Of a stretch of 64,000 bases of DNA, positions 9,181 through 16,676 are shown piece after piece. The DNA is from Sulfitobacter sp. SK012 (GTDB lineage: Bacteria > Pseudomonadota > Alphaproteobacteria > Rhodobacterales > Rhodobacteraceae). The stretch covers positions 2,790,001 to 2,854,000 of the forward strand of contig NZ_CP025804.1 in assembly GCF_003352085.1 (NCBI RefSeq), given 5' to 3'. A program made the position numbers and the translations under genes. The first letter of the stretch is position 1. Each line of letters begins with the position of its first letter. The notes under the pieces were generated by a model, which was not told the origin of the DNA, ran no database searches, and saw nothing but the letters and a program-made list of their open reading frames with translations.

Positions 9181-9543
9181 ATGACCGACACCACACTACC
9201 GCTTGAGGGAACCCCACTGATTGCACCCTCCTCCACTGATCATCCGATGTATGAGCAGGTGGCAGATGCATGCCGTTCCGTCTATGACCCTGAAATTCCT
9301 GTGAATATTTTCGAACTTGGGTTGATCTACACGATCGACATCAACGCCGAAAACGAAGTTAACATCAAGATGTCGCTGACCGCGCCAGGTTGTCCTGTGG
9401 CGGGTGAAATGCCTGGTTGGGTTGCCGATGCAGTCGAACCTTTGCCCGGCGTTAAGACGGTTTATGTTGAGCTTATCTGGGAGCCACCGTGGGGCATGGA
9501 CATGATGTCTGACGAAGCGCGGCTCGAATTGGGTTTCATGTAA
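9181..9543 (+). CDS. sufT: SUF-type Fe-S assembly protein SufT (DUF59/MIP18)
   Basis: This 120-residue protein is a single MIP18-family domain. It has the YDPEIPVNIFELGLIYTIDI segment and the conserved cysteine of APGCPVAGEMP, and ends with the hydrophobic LIWEPPWGMDMMSDEARLEL block typical of SufT. SufT supports iron-sulfur cluster maturation. In related genomes it normally closes the suf operon, but no other suf core genes precede it here. A SufA-type carrier lies 1.5 kb downstream, with the SatD and DUF3307 genes between them. It is shorter than the PaaD paralogue at 598 and lacks the cysteine tail. Confidence 0.88.
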   Translation: MTDTTLPLEGTPLIAPSSTDHPMYEQVADACRSVYDPEIPVNIFELGLIYTIDINAENEVNIKMSLTAPGCPVAGEMPGWVADAVEPLPGVKTVYVELIWEPPWGMDMMSDEARLELGFM

Positions 9544-9620
9544 GCCACGCTTGTTAGGTTTAGCGGCTCAGGCCCTTTGGCGTTCTTGCGCCAGCTGACG
9601 GTTCCTGCAACATTGCCGCT

Positions 9621-10238
9621 ATGGCTCAATGGACTGTTTTCACCGGCGATATCGTCAAATCAACCGACTTGTCTTCGCAGGCGTTGGACGCAATCTTTGC
9701 GCGGCTTGACCAGACCGCGCGAGACATCGCAGGTTGGCAAGACGGCCCTGCCCCTTTTGCACGGTATCGTGGTGATGGCTGGCAGATGGCGCTGGCACCG
9801 GAATTTACGTTCCGAGCAGCCTTGGCTTTGCGCGCGTCAGTCCGCAGCCAAGGCAAAGGGTATGATACCCGCATCGGCATCGGACTTGGCGCAGGCAAGC
9901 TTGGAAACGGAGCGCTGAATGGGGCCGAGGGCGAGGCTTTTGTCACTTCAGGCCATGCACTGGATCACATGAAACGTACCGCGCGGATGGCTGCGCCGAC
10001 TGGCCCGCTTGCCCTGCGCGTGGCTTTGCCCTTGGCGGACAGGGTTGTTGCAGGCTGGACGGCACGACAGGCCGAAGTCGTACTGGGCCTTCTGCCGCCA
10101 CAAGCACCCTCACAGGCGGCTGTGGCCGATCTTCTGGGCACCACGCGCCAGACAGCACAAAAACAAGCAGAGGCGGCAGGTATCACTGCGCTGTATGAAG
10201 TGTTTGAGCTTTTAGAGAGTGAAAAGCAGCCAAAATAG
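9621..10238 (+). CDS. SatD-like protein with class III cyclase-like segments and C-terminal HTH
   Basis: This 205-residue protein resembles the SatD family. Residues 1-125 contain segments that echo class III nucleotide cyclases: FTGDIVKST (Asp10), YRGDGWQMAL (Asp52), TRIGIGLG (83-90) and GEAFVTSGHALDHM (104-117). Residues about 163-188 (AAVADLLGTTRQTAQKQAEA) look like a helix-turn-helix. I infer a degenerate or divergent cyclase fold with a DNA-binding tail; activity is unproven. The next gene is a DUF3307 membrane protein, a partner often seen with SatD. The stop codon lies inside the first of two tandem hairpins. Confidence 0.6.
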   Translation: MAQWTVFTGDIVKSTDLSSQALDAIFARLDQTARDIAGWQDGPAPFARYRGDGWQMALAPEFTFRAALALRASVRSQGKGYDTRIGIGLGAGKLGNGALNGAEGEAFVTSGHALDHMKRTARMAAPTGPLALRVALPLADRVVAGWTARQAEVVLGLLPPQAPSQAAVADLLGTTRQTAQKQAEAAGITALYEVFELLESEKQPK

Positions 10239-10272
10239 GCTGCATCAACCAAAAGCAGCCAAAATAGGCTGC
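10226..10272 (+). repeat. Tandem duplicated hairpin between the satD-like gene and DUF3307
   Basis: The 18-base element GCAGCCAAAATAGGCTGC occurs twice (10226-10243 and 10255-10272), 29 bases apart. Each copy is a perfect 6-bp inverted repeat around the loop AAAATA, and the identity extends four A residues upstream. The TAG stop of the satD-like gene lies in the first copy. The pair could act as RNA hairpins setting the ratio of the two genes, or as a double operator for the SatD helix-turn-helix. Confidence 0.7.
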
Positions 10273-10303
10273 GTGCCACCTAAGGCAGACGAAAGGCCCA
10301 TTG

Positions 10304-11011
10304 ATGACCCTCGCCACAACCGAGCTTTTCATAGCCCTCCTCACCGCCCATATGCTGGCTGATTTCGTATTCCAGACCACGGGCATGGTGCTAAACAAGA
10401 AGCGCCCTGCGGCTTTGTTGATGCACGGCATCCATGTCTTTGTCCTAACGGCGTTATTCTCGGGTGGGGCCATGTGGTTGAGCCTCGCAATTGCCGCCAG
10501 CCATATCGCGATCGACGCGATCAAGGTTTACTTCGCGCCAGACAGTCTGCGCACCTACCTCACCGATCAGGCCGCACATATCGCGATCTTGCTTGGTGTG
10601 GCATTGTGGGTGCCAAATAGCGCGCTCACAGGCCTGTGGCCGCTGCTGCCGCCCGATGGCATTAAACTAAGCCTTATGATCAGCGGGTTGATCGCGGCCA
10701 GCATGGCAGGTGGTCCGGCAGTTGGATATCTGATGGCGCGCTACAAAGTTGCCGCACAGCCCCAAGGGCTTGAAAACGCAGGCCGTATCATCGGATTGAT
10801 GGAACGCGGGTTGATATATCTTATGATCCTTATAGGGGAGCCAGCCGGCATTGGTTTTCTGATCGCTGCAAAGTCGATCCTACGGTTTGACACCGTGTCC
10901 AAGGACCAGAAGATCAGCGAATATGTTATCATCGGCACGCTGGCTTCATTTGGTTGGGCGCTTGCCGTCTCTCTTATCGCGACCAGCACGTTATTTCGTC
11001 TGGGCTATTAG
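10304..11011 (+). CDS. DUF3307 polytopic membrane protein
   Basis: This 235-residue protein has several hydrophobic helices and the DUF3307 hallmark at its N-terminus (LLTAHMLADFVFQTTGMVL), followed by ASHIAIDAIKVYF. The family function is unknown. The ATG at 10304 was chosen because GAAAGG (10291-10296) is at the right distance; a TTG one codon earlier is less likely. It lies downstream of the satD-like gene and upstream of the SufA-type carrier on the same strand. The repeated pairing with SatD in bacteria suggests a shared membrane-associated task. No catalytic motif is evident. Confidence 0.75.
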   Translation: MTLATTELFIALLTAHMLADFVFQTTGMVLNKKRPAALLMHGIHVFVLTALFSGGAMWLSLAIAASHIAIDAIKVYFAPDSLRTYLTDQAAHIAILLGVALWVPNSALTGLWPLLPPDGIKLSLMISGLIAASMAGGPAVGYLMARYKVAAQPQGLENAGRIIGLMERGLIYLMILIGEPAGIGFLIAAKSILRFDTVSKDQKISEYVIIGTLASFGWALAVSLIATSTLFRLGY

Positions 11012-11070
11012 CGCTGGGCCTTGAGATTGCCACACCGCCCCCCTATCTTATGCGCAAAGGAGACACATCC

Positions 11071-11415
11071 ATGTTCGGCATCCCCGGCAAGCAAGCTGTG
11101 ACCATCACGCCTAAGGCCGCTAGCCAAATCTCCAAGCTGATGCAGTCAGCGGGACATTCAGGTTTGCGCATCGGCATTAAAAAAGGCGGCTGTGCGGGTA
11201 TGGAATATACCATGGAATATGTCACCGACACCGACCCTAACGACGAAGTGGTCGAACAGGACGGCGCACGCGTCATGATTGCCCCTATGGCGCAGATGTT
11301 CCTATTTGGCACTGAGATCGATTACGAGACATCGCTGCTCGAGTCCGGATTCAAGTTCCGCAATCCCAATGTGACCGAAGCTTGCGGCTGCGGCGAATCC
11401 ATCAAATTCGGCTAA
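11071..11415 (+). CDS. sufA: A-type Fe-S carrier, SufA/ErpA-like (HesB family)
   Basis: This 114-residue protein has the three conserved cysteines of A-type carriers: Cys41 in KKGGCAGMEY, and Cys105 and Cys107 in EACGCGES near the C-terminus. It receives and delivers Fe-S clusters to apo-enzymes. The start ATG follows AAAGGAG (11056-11062) by eight bases; the longer open frame from 10954 overlaps the DUF3307 gene and is not used. With SufT at 9181 it frames the SatD-DUF3307 pair. Its last bases overlap the convergent oxygenase gene by four. The choice between sufA, iscA and erpA as a name is uncertain. Confidence 0.88.
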   Translation: MFGIPGKQAVTITPKAASQISKLMQSAGHSGLRIGIKKGGCAGMEYTMEYVTDTDPNDEVVEQDGARVMIAPMAQMFLFGTEIDYETSLLESGFKFRNPNVTEACGCGESIKFG

Positions 11416-12329
11416 TCTCGGGTCTCGTTGGTCTTGAGGTGTACGTAGGTTTCATTGAACCGCCGCTCAAGGTGTTCGCCCGCCAGCATCACCTGACCTG
11501 ACCCCATTGGGGCAACATTCGTATCGTGGGACGGGTTGAAAAACAACGGAATTGATATGCGCTCATCTTGCCCCCCGACCACACGGTGCGGCGTTGCGCG
11601 CACGACACCATCGCTCCACAGCTCCATCATTTCACCGAAATTGATGATAAACGTGCCCGGCTCTGCGCGCACAGGGATCCATCCGCCACTGCGCTTGCGC
11701 ACCTCCAAGCCTGGCACGCCATCTGTCGCCAGCAGCGTCAGACACCCATAATCCGTATGGGTCGCGATACCAAAGTCCTTGGCGCCAGCGCCTGCAGGCC
11801 GCTGAGGGTAGTAATTACCGCGCATTAGCGCCATCGGCGTCTCAAATGCCGCGTCAAATACATCGCGCGGCGCATCAATGGACTGCGCTACTCCGCGCAA
11901 GACATCCAGCGCCAAGCGGCGCGCATCGTCGTAATATCGGCTGATCCCAGCTTGGAAACCTGTCGGGTGCTCTGGCCAACGATTGGGGGCATAGACGCGC
12001 ATCTTCAGGCGCGGATCACCCTCGGGCAGAGTAAATCCACTGTCAAAGAACTGCTTATAGTCAGGGTTTGAGTTTGGATCGACCTGCTCAGAGCCTGTCG
12101 CGCCCCAGCCGCGGTTGGACCCAGTTAATGCCATATCATAGGCGCGCTTTTCGGCTTCCGGCAGGTTAAAGAACGCGCGGTATAGCCCAATTGCCTCGTT
12201 TACGCGGTCAGCACCAAGGGGCGTGTGATAAACCGTGGCAAAACCGATATCTGTGGCGGCTTCACGCATGGCGGCAAGGGCGTCTGGATCTGCTGCGATC
12301 AGCCGTGCCAAATCGATTTTTGGTATCAT
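11412..12329 (-). CDS. Isopenicillin N synthase-family 2-oxoglutarate/Fe(II) oxygenase
   Basis: This 305-residue double-stranded beta-helix oxygenase has the iron facial triad His191-x-Asp193 (THTDYG) and His248 (TPHRV), and Arg257 in ERISIP for the 2-oxoglutarate carboxylate. The N-terminal DIGFATVYHTPL segment is typical of the DIOX_N domain. The family acts on many small molecules, and no substrate can be assigned. It is transcribed alone, convergent with the SufA-type gene (four-base overlap) and divergent from tpiA, with 86 bases between their starts. Confidence 0.85.
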   Translation of the reverse strand: MIPKIDLARLIAADPDALAAMREAATDIGFATVYHTPLGADRVNEAIGLYRAFFNLPEAEKRAYDMALTGSNRGWGATGSEQVDPNSNPDYKQFFDSGFTLPEGDPRLKMRVYAPNRWPEHPTGFQAGISRYYDDARRLALDVLRGVAQSIDAPRDVFDAAFETPMALMRGNYYPQRPAGAGAKDFGIATHTDYGCLTLLATDGVPGLEVRKRSGGWIPVRAEPGTFIINFGEMMELWSDGVVRATPHRVVGGQDERISIPLFFNPSHDTNVAPMGSGQVMLAGEHLERRFNETYVHLKTNETRD

Positions 12330-12415
12330 ATCGCCCTCATTTTCGTCCGTAGCCTTACGTTTCCGAGCCCCGTATGGGATGCTAACGCCAGTGAAATCAA
12401 TCGGGAAAGCGCTTC

Positions 12416-13165
12416 ATGAGACGTAAAATTGCTGCTGGCAACTGGAAGATGAACGGAACCACTACGGCTCTCTCGGAGCTTGCCACCCTTGCAGGTCAGA
12501 TCCCTGCGAACGCCCCTAATGTGGTGATTTGCCCCCCTGCGACGCTGCTCATTGCCAGCGCAGAGGCCTGTGCAGGGACTGGCGTTTCGATTGGTGCCCA
12601 AGATTGCCACATGCAAGCCAGCGGGGCCTATACCGGCGATATTTCGGCCTCAATGGTCGCAGATACTGGGGCGGGATACGTCATCATCGGCCATTCAGAG
12701 CGCCGCGACGCGCATGCAGAAAGCGACGCAGATGTGAACGCTAAGGCCCAACAGGTTTGGGGCGCAGGCCTGACCGCGATTTTGTGCATCGGCGAAAGTG
12801 GCGCGGTCCGAGAGGCAGGCACCACACTTGAAGTCATCGCAGCTCAGCTGGCAGGCTCCCTGCCCGACGCAGCCACAGGTGCCAATTGCGTCATCGCATA
12901 TGAACCGATCTGGGCGATTGGAACCGGCAAGGTGCCAACGCTTGAGCAGATCGTCGAAGTGCATGACTTTATTCGCGCCGGCCTTGTCACTCGCTTTGGC
13001 GCTGAAATCGGCAATAGGTTTTCCCTGCTTTATGGCGGATCGGTCAAACCCGACAATGCCGCCACCATCTTTGAGGCGGAGAATGTGGATGGCGCGCTAG
13101 TTGGCGGTGCCTCTTTGAAGGCGTCCGATTTCGCCCCCATCATCGCGGCCCTCGCCGCGTCCTGA
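12416..13165 (+). CDS. tpiA: Triosephosphate isomerase
   Basis: TpiA interconverts dihydroxyacetone phosphate and glyceraldehyde 3-phosphate. The 249-residue protein has the catalytic lysine in AAGNWKMNG (Lys11), the electrophilic histidine in IIGHSERR, and the active-site glutamate in AYEPIWAIGTG. The phosphate-binding C-terminal loop (LYGGSVKP...GALVGGASL) is also present. The length is normal. GGGAAAGCGCTTC just before the ATG contains AAGCGCTT, a short palindrome of LacI-operator type overlapping the ribosome-binding site; this may be coincidence. A strong bidirectional terminator follows. Confidence 0.97.
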   Translation: MRRKIAAGNWKMNGTTTALSELATLAGQIPANAPNVVICPPATLLIASAEACAGTGVSIGAQDCHMQASGAYTGDISASMVADTGAGYVIIGHSERRDAHAESDADVNAKAQQVWGAGLTAILCIGESGAVREAGTTLEVIAAQLAGSLPDAATGANCVIAYEPIWAIGTGKVPTLEQIVEVHDFIRAGLVTRFGAEIGNRFSLLYGGSVKPDNAATIFEAENVDGALVGGASLKASDFAPIIAALAAS

Positions 13166-13172
13166 CCGACAT

Positions 13173-13213
13173 AGAAAAAGGCGGTAGGTGTTTGATCCTA
13201 CCGCCCTCTTTTT
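13173..13213 (+). terminator. Bidirectional intrinsic terminator between tpiA and dctM
   Basis: GGCGGTAGG (13180-13188) and CCTACCGCC (13197-13205) form a perfect 9-bp stem, followed by CTCTTTTT on the plus strand. GAAAAAG on the 5' side gives a T-rich tail on the minus strand. It can end tpiA transcription and the convergent TRAP operon. Confidence 0.88.
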
Positions 13214-13251
13214 ATGCCATGTGTCGTGCAGACCCTTTTTCAGGGCCTGCT

Positions 13252-14628
13252 CTATTTGGTTATGATCTCGGGGCCCATCATCAGCGTCGGTAGCCATGTC
13301 GACAGGATCGGGATGTAGGTCACCATAATCAGGAACACAAAGAGCACCGCGAGGAATGGCAGTGCCGCCCGCACAACTCGCATCATCGGCATGTTCGCCA
13401 CCCCTGAGGTCACAAACAGATTGAGCCCCACAGGCGGTGTGATCATCCCGATCTCCATGTTGACCACCATGATGATACCAAGGTGAATGGGATCGATCCC
13501 CAGCTCGATCGCAATTGGAAATACCAGCGGCGCGACAATCACCAACAAGCCCGACGGCTCCATGAACTGCCCACCAATCAGCAAGATGACGTTCACAATC
13601 ACCAAGAAGATCACTGGGCCAAAGCCCGCACTCAGCATAGCTGCTGAAATCTGCTGCGGAATTTGTTCGTCAGTCAGTACGTGCTTTAGGATCAACGCAT
13701 TGGCGATGATGAACATCAACGTCACCGTCAGCTTGCCCGCCTCGAACAGGGTATCGCGCGTGTCGCGGTGGAAAAATACGGTGACCAACGCCATCGGCTT
13801 TTTCATGAATGGAATGTTCGGCGCGTCGCCTTTCACGTGCAACGGCCCCATATCGCGGTAGACGAATGTGGCGATAAAGAACGCATAGATCGCAGCAACG
13901 GCCGCAGCCTCGGTTGGCGTGAAAATGCCCCCATAAATACCGCCCAAGATGATCACGATCAGAAAAAGGCCCCAGCCTGCTTCGATCCCGCTGCGGCGCA
14001 CTTCGCCCCAGCCTTTCCAGTCGCCTTTGGGAAGGTCGCGGACCCGAGCGATGATGTAGATCGTCAGCATCAGCATGAGACCTGCAATGAGCCCTGGGAT
14101 CACCCCCGCTAGAAACATCCGCCCCACGGAAACATCCGTGGCAGAGGCATAGACCACCATCACGATGGACGGTGGGATTAAGATGCCAAGCGTGCCCGCC
14201 ACGGCGATGACGCCTGCGGCAAAATCCTTGGTGTAGCCAACTTCACGCATGCCCACGATCACGATTGATCCGATGGCCACAACCGTCGCGGGTGAGGATC
14301 CGCTCAAAGCGGCGAACATCATACACGCGAATACGCCCGCAATCGCCAGACCGCCGGGCAAATGTCCTACCAATGCGATGGAAAACCGGATGATCCGCCG
14401 CGCCACACCGCCCGTCGACATAAACGACGACGCCAGAATGAAAAACGGAATGGCCAGCAACGTGTAATGCCCGGCCATCGCTTGAAAAAACGTCTGCGCG
14501 ATGGACGCAAGCGATGTGTCTGAGAGCACAAGTAGGAACACGATGGACGACATGCCAAGCGACACCGCAATCGGCACCCCGATCAGCATCAGGCCGACAA
14601 CCATGGTAAAAAGGACGATAACTTCCAT
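13252..14628 (-). CDS. dctM: TRAP transporter large permease, DctM type
   Basis: This 458-residue integral membrane protein is the ion-coupled transport subunit of a TRAP system. It is hydrophobic throughout, with the usual dozen or so helices and family segments such as LMLIGVPIAVSLGMSS near the N-terminus and GILIPPSIVMVVYA in the middle. It lies four bases downstream of dctQ and is the last gene of dctPQM. The regulator genes dctBD nearby suggest a C4-dicarboxylate or similar organic acid as substrate, but this is inferred from context. Confidence 0.93.
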   Translation of the reverse strand: MEVIVLFTMVVGLMLIGVPIAVSLGMSSIVFLLVLSDTSLASIAQTFFQAMAGHYTLLAIPFFILASSFMSTGGVARRIIRFSIALVGHLPGGLAIAGVFACMMFAALSGSSPATVVAIGSIVIVGMREVGYTKDFAAGVIAVAGTLGILIPPSIVMVVYASATDVSVGRMFLAGVIPGLIAGLMLMLTIYIIARVRDLPKGDWKGWGEVRRSGIEAGWGLFLIVIILGGIYGGIFTPTEAAAVAAIYAFFIATFVYRDMGPLHVKGDAPNIPFMKKPMALVTVFFHRDTRDTLFEAGKLTVTLMFIIANALILKHVLTDEQIPQQISAAMLSAGFGPVIFLVIVNVILLIGGQFMEPSGLLVIVAPLVFPIAIELGIDPIHLGIIMVVNMEIGMITPPVGLNLFVTSGVANMPMMRVVRAALPFLAVLFVFLIMVTYIPILSTWLPTLMMGPEIITK

Positions 14629-14632
14629 GGTC

Positions 14633-15361
14633 TTAACCCTCGGCGTTCAAGTGTTTGACGTCTTCGACTGCATCTTCTGCCTCATGGCTGACGATCAGAC
14701 TGTCTTGGCGGCCCGACATGACCTTTAGCGTGGCTTGCACAAAGCGCAGCAGCAGCAGAAAGGCCCCAAAAGGCAGCATGAAATATGGAATGAAACGCGG
14801 CAGCTTCTCGTAAGCCTCGCCTTCGTTCATGATCGGCTCAATAAAGCGGAGCCATTCTGGAAACGGTATGTCGATAACTTCGTACCATGCCTGATCGCGA
14901 CTGTTTTCAAACCCTATGGGGAACCAACGGCCAGACGTCGCATCCAGCCCTGCAAAAGGCGCCCAATAATCCCACGCACCTTTAAACAAGAGCGCCGCGT
15001 AGATTACACAGACCAGCCCTGCAAGAACGGCTACCGCTTTACGCGGGCCCGGTGCGAATAGGTTGATGATCGCATCTACGCCCAGATGCGCAGTCACTTT
15101 GACCGCATAGCTCATGCCAAACAGCACCAGCCACGCAAACAGGAACGTCACCACTTCGAGGCCCCAAATCAGACCACCGGGAAAATCGACCCCCAGCATT
15201 GCCTCAACCTTGCGGCCAAAAGCCGAGTTCAGCACATAGCGCAGAACCACATTGATAAAGGTGATGATGGTCATCAGCCCGAGGATCACCGCAATGGCAG
15301 TCTCTTCGATTTCGCTGACAATTCGCCCAAGTAGCGTCTGCTCGTCATGATCCGCCGACAT
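14633..15361 (-). CDS. dctQ: TRAP transporter small permease, DctQ type
   Basis: The small membrane subunit of the TRAP transporter has four predicted helices; 242 residues is long for a DctQ because of an extended loop (WDYWAPFAGLDATSGRWFPI region) between helices 3 and 4. The start MSADHDEQTLLGRIV at 15361 is preferred: the minus strand shows GGGGAGGGG seven bases upstream. A TTG further upstream would lie within that ribosome-binding site. It is separated from dctP by an attenuator-like hairpin and sits four bases before dctM. Confidence 0.88.
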   Translation of the reverse strand: MSADHDEQTLLGRIVSEIEETAIAVILGLMTIITFINVVLRYVLNSAFGRKVEAMLGVDFPGGLIWGLEVVTFLFAWLVLFGMSYAVKVTAHLGVDAIINLFAPGPRKAVAVLAGLVCVIYAALLFKGAWDYWAPFAGLDATSGRWFPIGFENSRDQAWYEVIDIPFPEWLRFIEPIMNEGEAYEKLPRFIPYFMLPFGAFLLLLRFVQATLKVMSGRQDSLIVSHEAEDAVEDVKHLNAEG

Positions 15362-15386
15362 GAACCAACCCCTCCCCAAGGTGCCG

Positions 15387-15421
15387 AAAAAAATACTCCC
15401 CGCCCGAAACAGGCGAGGAGT
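15387..15421 (-). terminator. Intercistronic attenuator between dctP and dctQ
   Basis: On the minus strand a 10-bp stem (15412-15421 with 15395-15404, one mismatch) is followed by a run of seven T residues (15387-15393). It lies just after dctP and before dctQM. This is a common arrangement that lets the binding protein be made in excess over the permease. Confidence 0.7.
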
Positions 15422-15440
15422 GATGTCAAAAATCTAACGC

Positions 15441-16442
15441 TTAGTGCTTGGCGTTGATCGCCTGTGCCGCGTCGACATTTTCTTGGCCAACGTCACCGAT
15501 GAACTGCTCCCAAACAGGCTTCATCGTTGAAACCCACTCTTCGCGCTGTGTTGCATCCAGTTCACGTACAACGCCGCCGGCGTCCAGAATGGCCTGCTTG
15601 GCTTCTGCGTTCACTTTGGTGGATTCAGAGTTACGCGCCTCGGTGACTTCATCAATGATGGTGCCAAGCTGCGTGCGGACGTCATCTGGCAGGCTGTCCC
15701 ACCAGTCGGTGGACGTCACGAGCATATAATCGATGATGCCGTGGTTGGTTTCTGTGACACCGTCCTGAACTTCAAAGAACTTCTTGCCATAGATGTTGGA
15801 CCAGGTGTTTTCCTGACCGTCCACAACGCCAGTTTGCAGCGCGCCATAAACTTCGGAGAACGCCATTGGCTGGGGTGAGCCACCCATTGCCGCCATCTGC
15901 GCTTTGAGCACCTCAGAGTTTTGCACCCGGAACTTCAGGCCATTTGCGTCTGCAGGTGAGTTCAGTGGCGTGTTGGCAGACATTTGCTTCATGCCATTGT
16001 GCCAGAACGCCAAGCCAAGAAGCCCACGACGTGTCATGCTTTCCTTCATCGCTTGACCTGTTTCGGAGGTCTGGAATTCGTCTACAGCGTCGATGTTTTT
16101 GAACATGAACGGCAGATCGAAGATACGGAATTGCTTGGTGAACTGCTCAAACTTGGACAGCGACGGGGCGGCCAGTTGAACATCCCCCTGCAGCAGAGCT
16201 TCGAGCACCTGGTCATCGTTATAAAGCGTCGAGTTCGGGAAAACTTCGATGCAGGCTTTGCCATTCATCTCGTCGTTCACGCGCTGCTCCAGCAAAGTGG
16301 CTGCGATGCCCTTTGGGTGCTTGTCGGTATTGGTGACGTGGCTCAACTTGATGACGATTTCGCCATCATCACAGGCCGCTGCGACGGCACCGGCGCTGAC
16401 AGAAAGGCTTAGGGCCACTGTGGCCGCGGTAAGAATTTTCAT
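15441..16442 (-). CDS. dctP: TRAP transporter substrate-binding protein, DctP type
   Basis: This 333-residue periplasmic receptor has a clear signal peptide (MKILTAATVALSLSVSAGAV, cleaved near the following AAA/CDD). The mature DctP fold includes IVIKLSHVTNTDKHPKG and the ligand-binding KFRVQNSEVLKAQMAAMGG region with the conserved arginine that pairs with carboxylates. It is the first gene of dctPQM, after a GGGAGGAG ribosome-binding site. Two palindromic DctD-type sites lie 183-232 bases before its start. The substrate is likely a C4-dicarboxylate given the neighbouring DctBD system, though TRAP receptors vary widely. Confidence 0.92.
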   Translation of the reverse strand: MKILTAATVALSLSVSAGAVAAACDDGEIVIKLSHVTNTDKHPKGIAATLLEQRVNDEMNGKACIEVFPNSTLYNDDQVLEALLQGDVQLAAPSLSKFEQFTKQFRIFDLPFMFKNIDAVDEFQTSETGQAMKESMTRRGLLGLAFWHNGMKQMSANTPLNSPADANGLKFRVQNSEVLKAQMAAMGGSPQPMAFSEVYGALQTGVVDGQENTWSNIYGKKFFEVQDGVTETNHGIIDYMLVTSTDWWDSLPDDVRTQLGTIIDEVTEARNSESTKVNAEAKQAILDAGGVVRELDATQREEWVSTMKPVWEQFIGDVGQENVDAAQAINAKH

Positions 16443-16624
16443 GGTGTCTCCTCCCAGAGAATCAAAGGGGTCTGCCGATTTTGTGACAGTACTATTTTAG
16501 AAAACACCAACGCGGGCGGGCTCGCAAGGTTGTGATGAACGCGATACAACTATCGCCAAAGGCGTTATATTTCAGTGCGTTGCAGTGATATTTTAAGTGC
16601 CCGCAGAAACCATCCGTGACCCAA

Positions 16625-16642
16625 TGTGCGATAAACCGCACA
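16625..16642 (-). promoter_or_regulatory. DctD-type upstream activator site A
   Basis: TGTGCG (16625-16630), six bases, then CGCACA (16637-16642) form an inverted repeat. It is the same 18-base length and core as site B. The two sites are 32 bases apart, close to three helical turns, and lie upstream of dctP. The palindrome resembles the DctD-binding sites known upstream of rhizobial dctA. Confidence 0.7.
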
Positions 16643-16656
16643 GGGCAAATGGCCCC

Positions 16657-16674
16657 TGTGCGGAAATCCGCACA
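16657..16674 (-). promoter_or_regulatory. DctD-type upstream activator site B
   Basis: TGTGCGGAAATCCGCACA is a near-perfect palindrome with 8-bp arms. It ends three bases before the dctD stop codon and precedes site A in the dctP direction. Searching by eye between these sites and the dctP start, I found no GG-N10-GC sigma54 promoter. Confidence 0.75.
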
Positions 16675-16676
16675 GA

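Noticed and set aside
16443..16620. Possible sigma54 -24/-12 promoter for dctP
   Set aside because: All GG dinucleotides on the dctP strand were checked for GC ten bases on. None fits, and the nearest (GG-N9-GC) has the wrong spacing.
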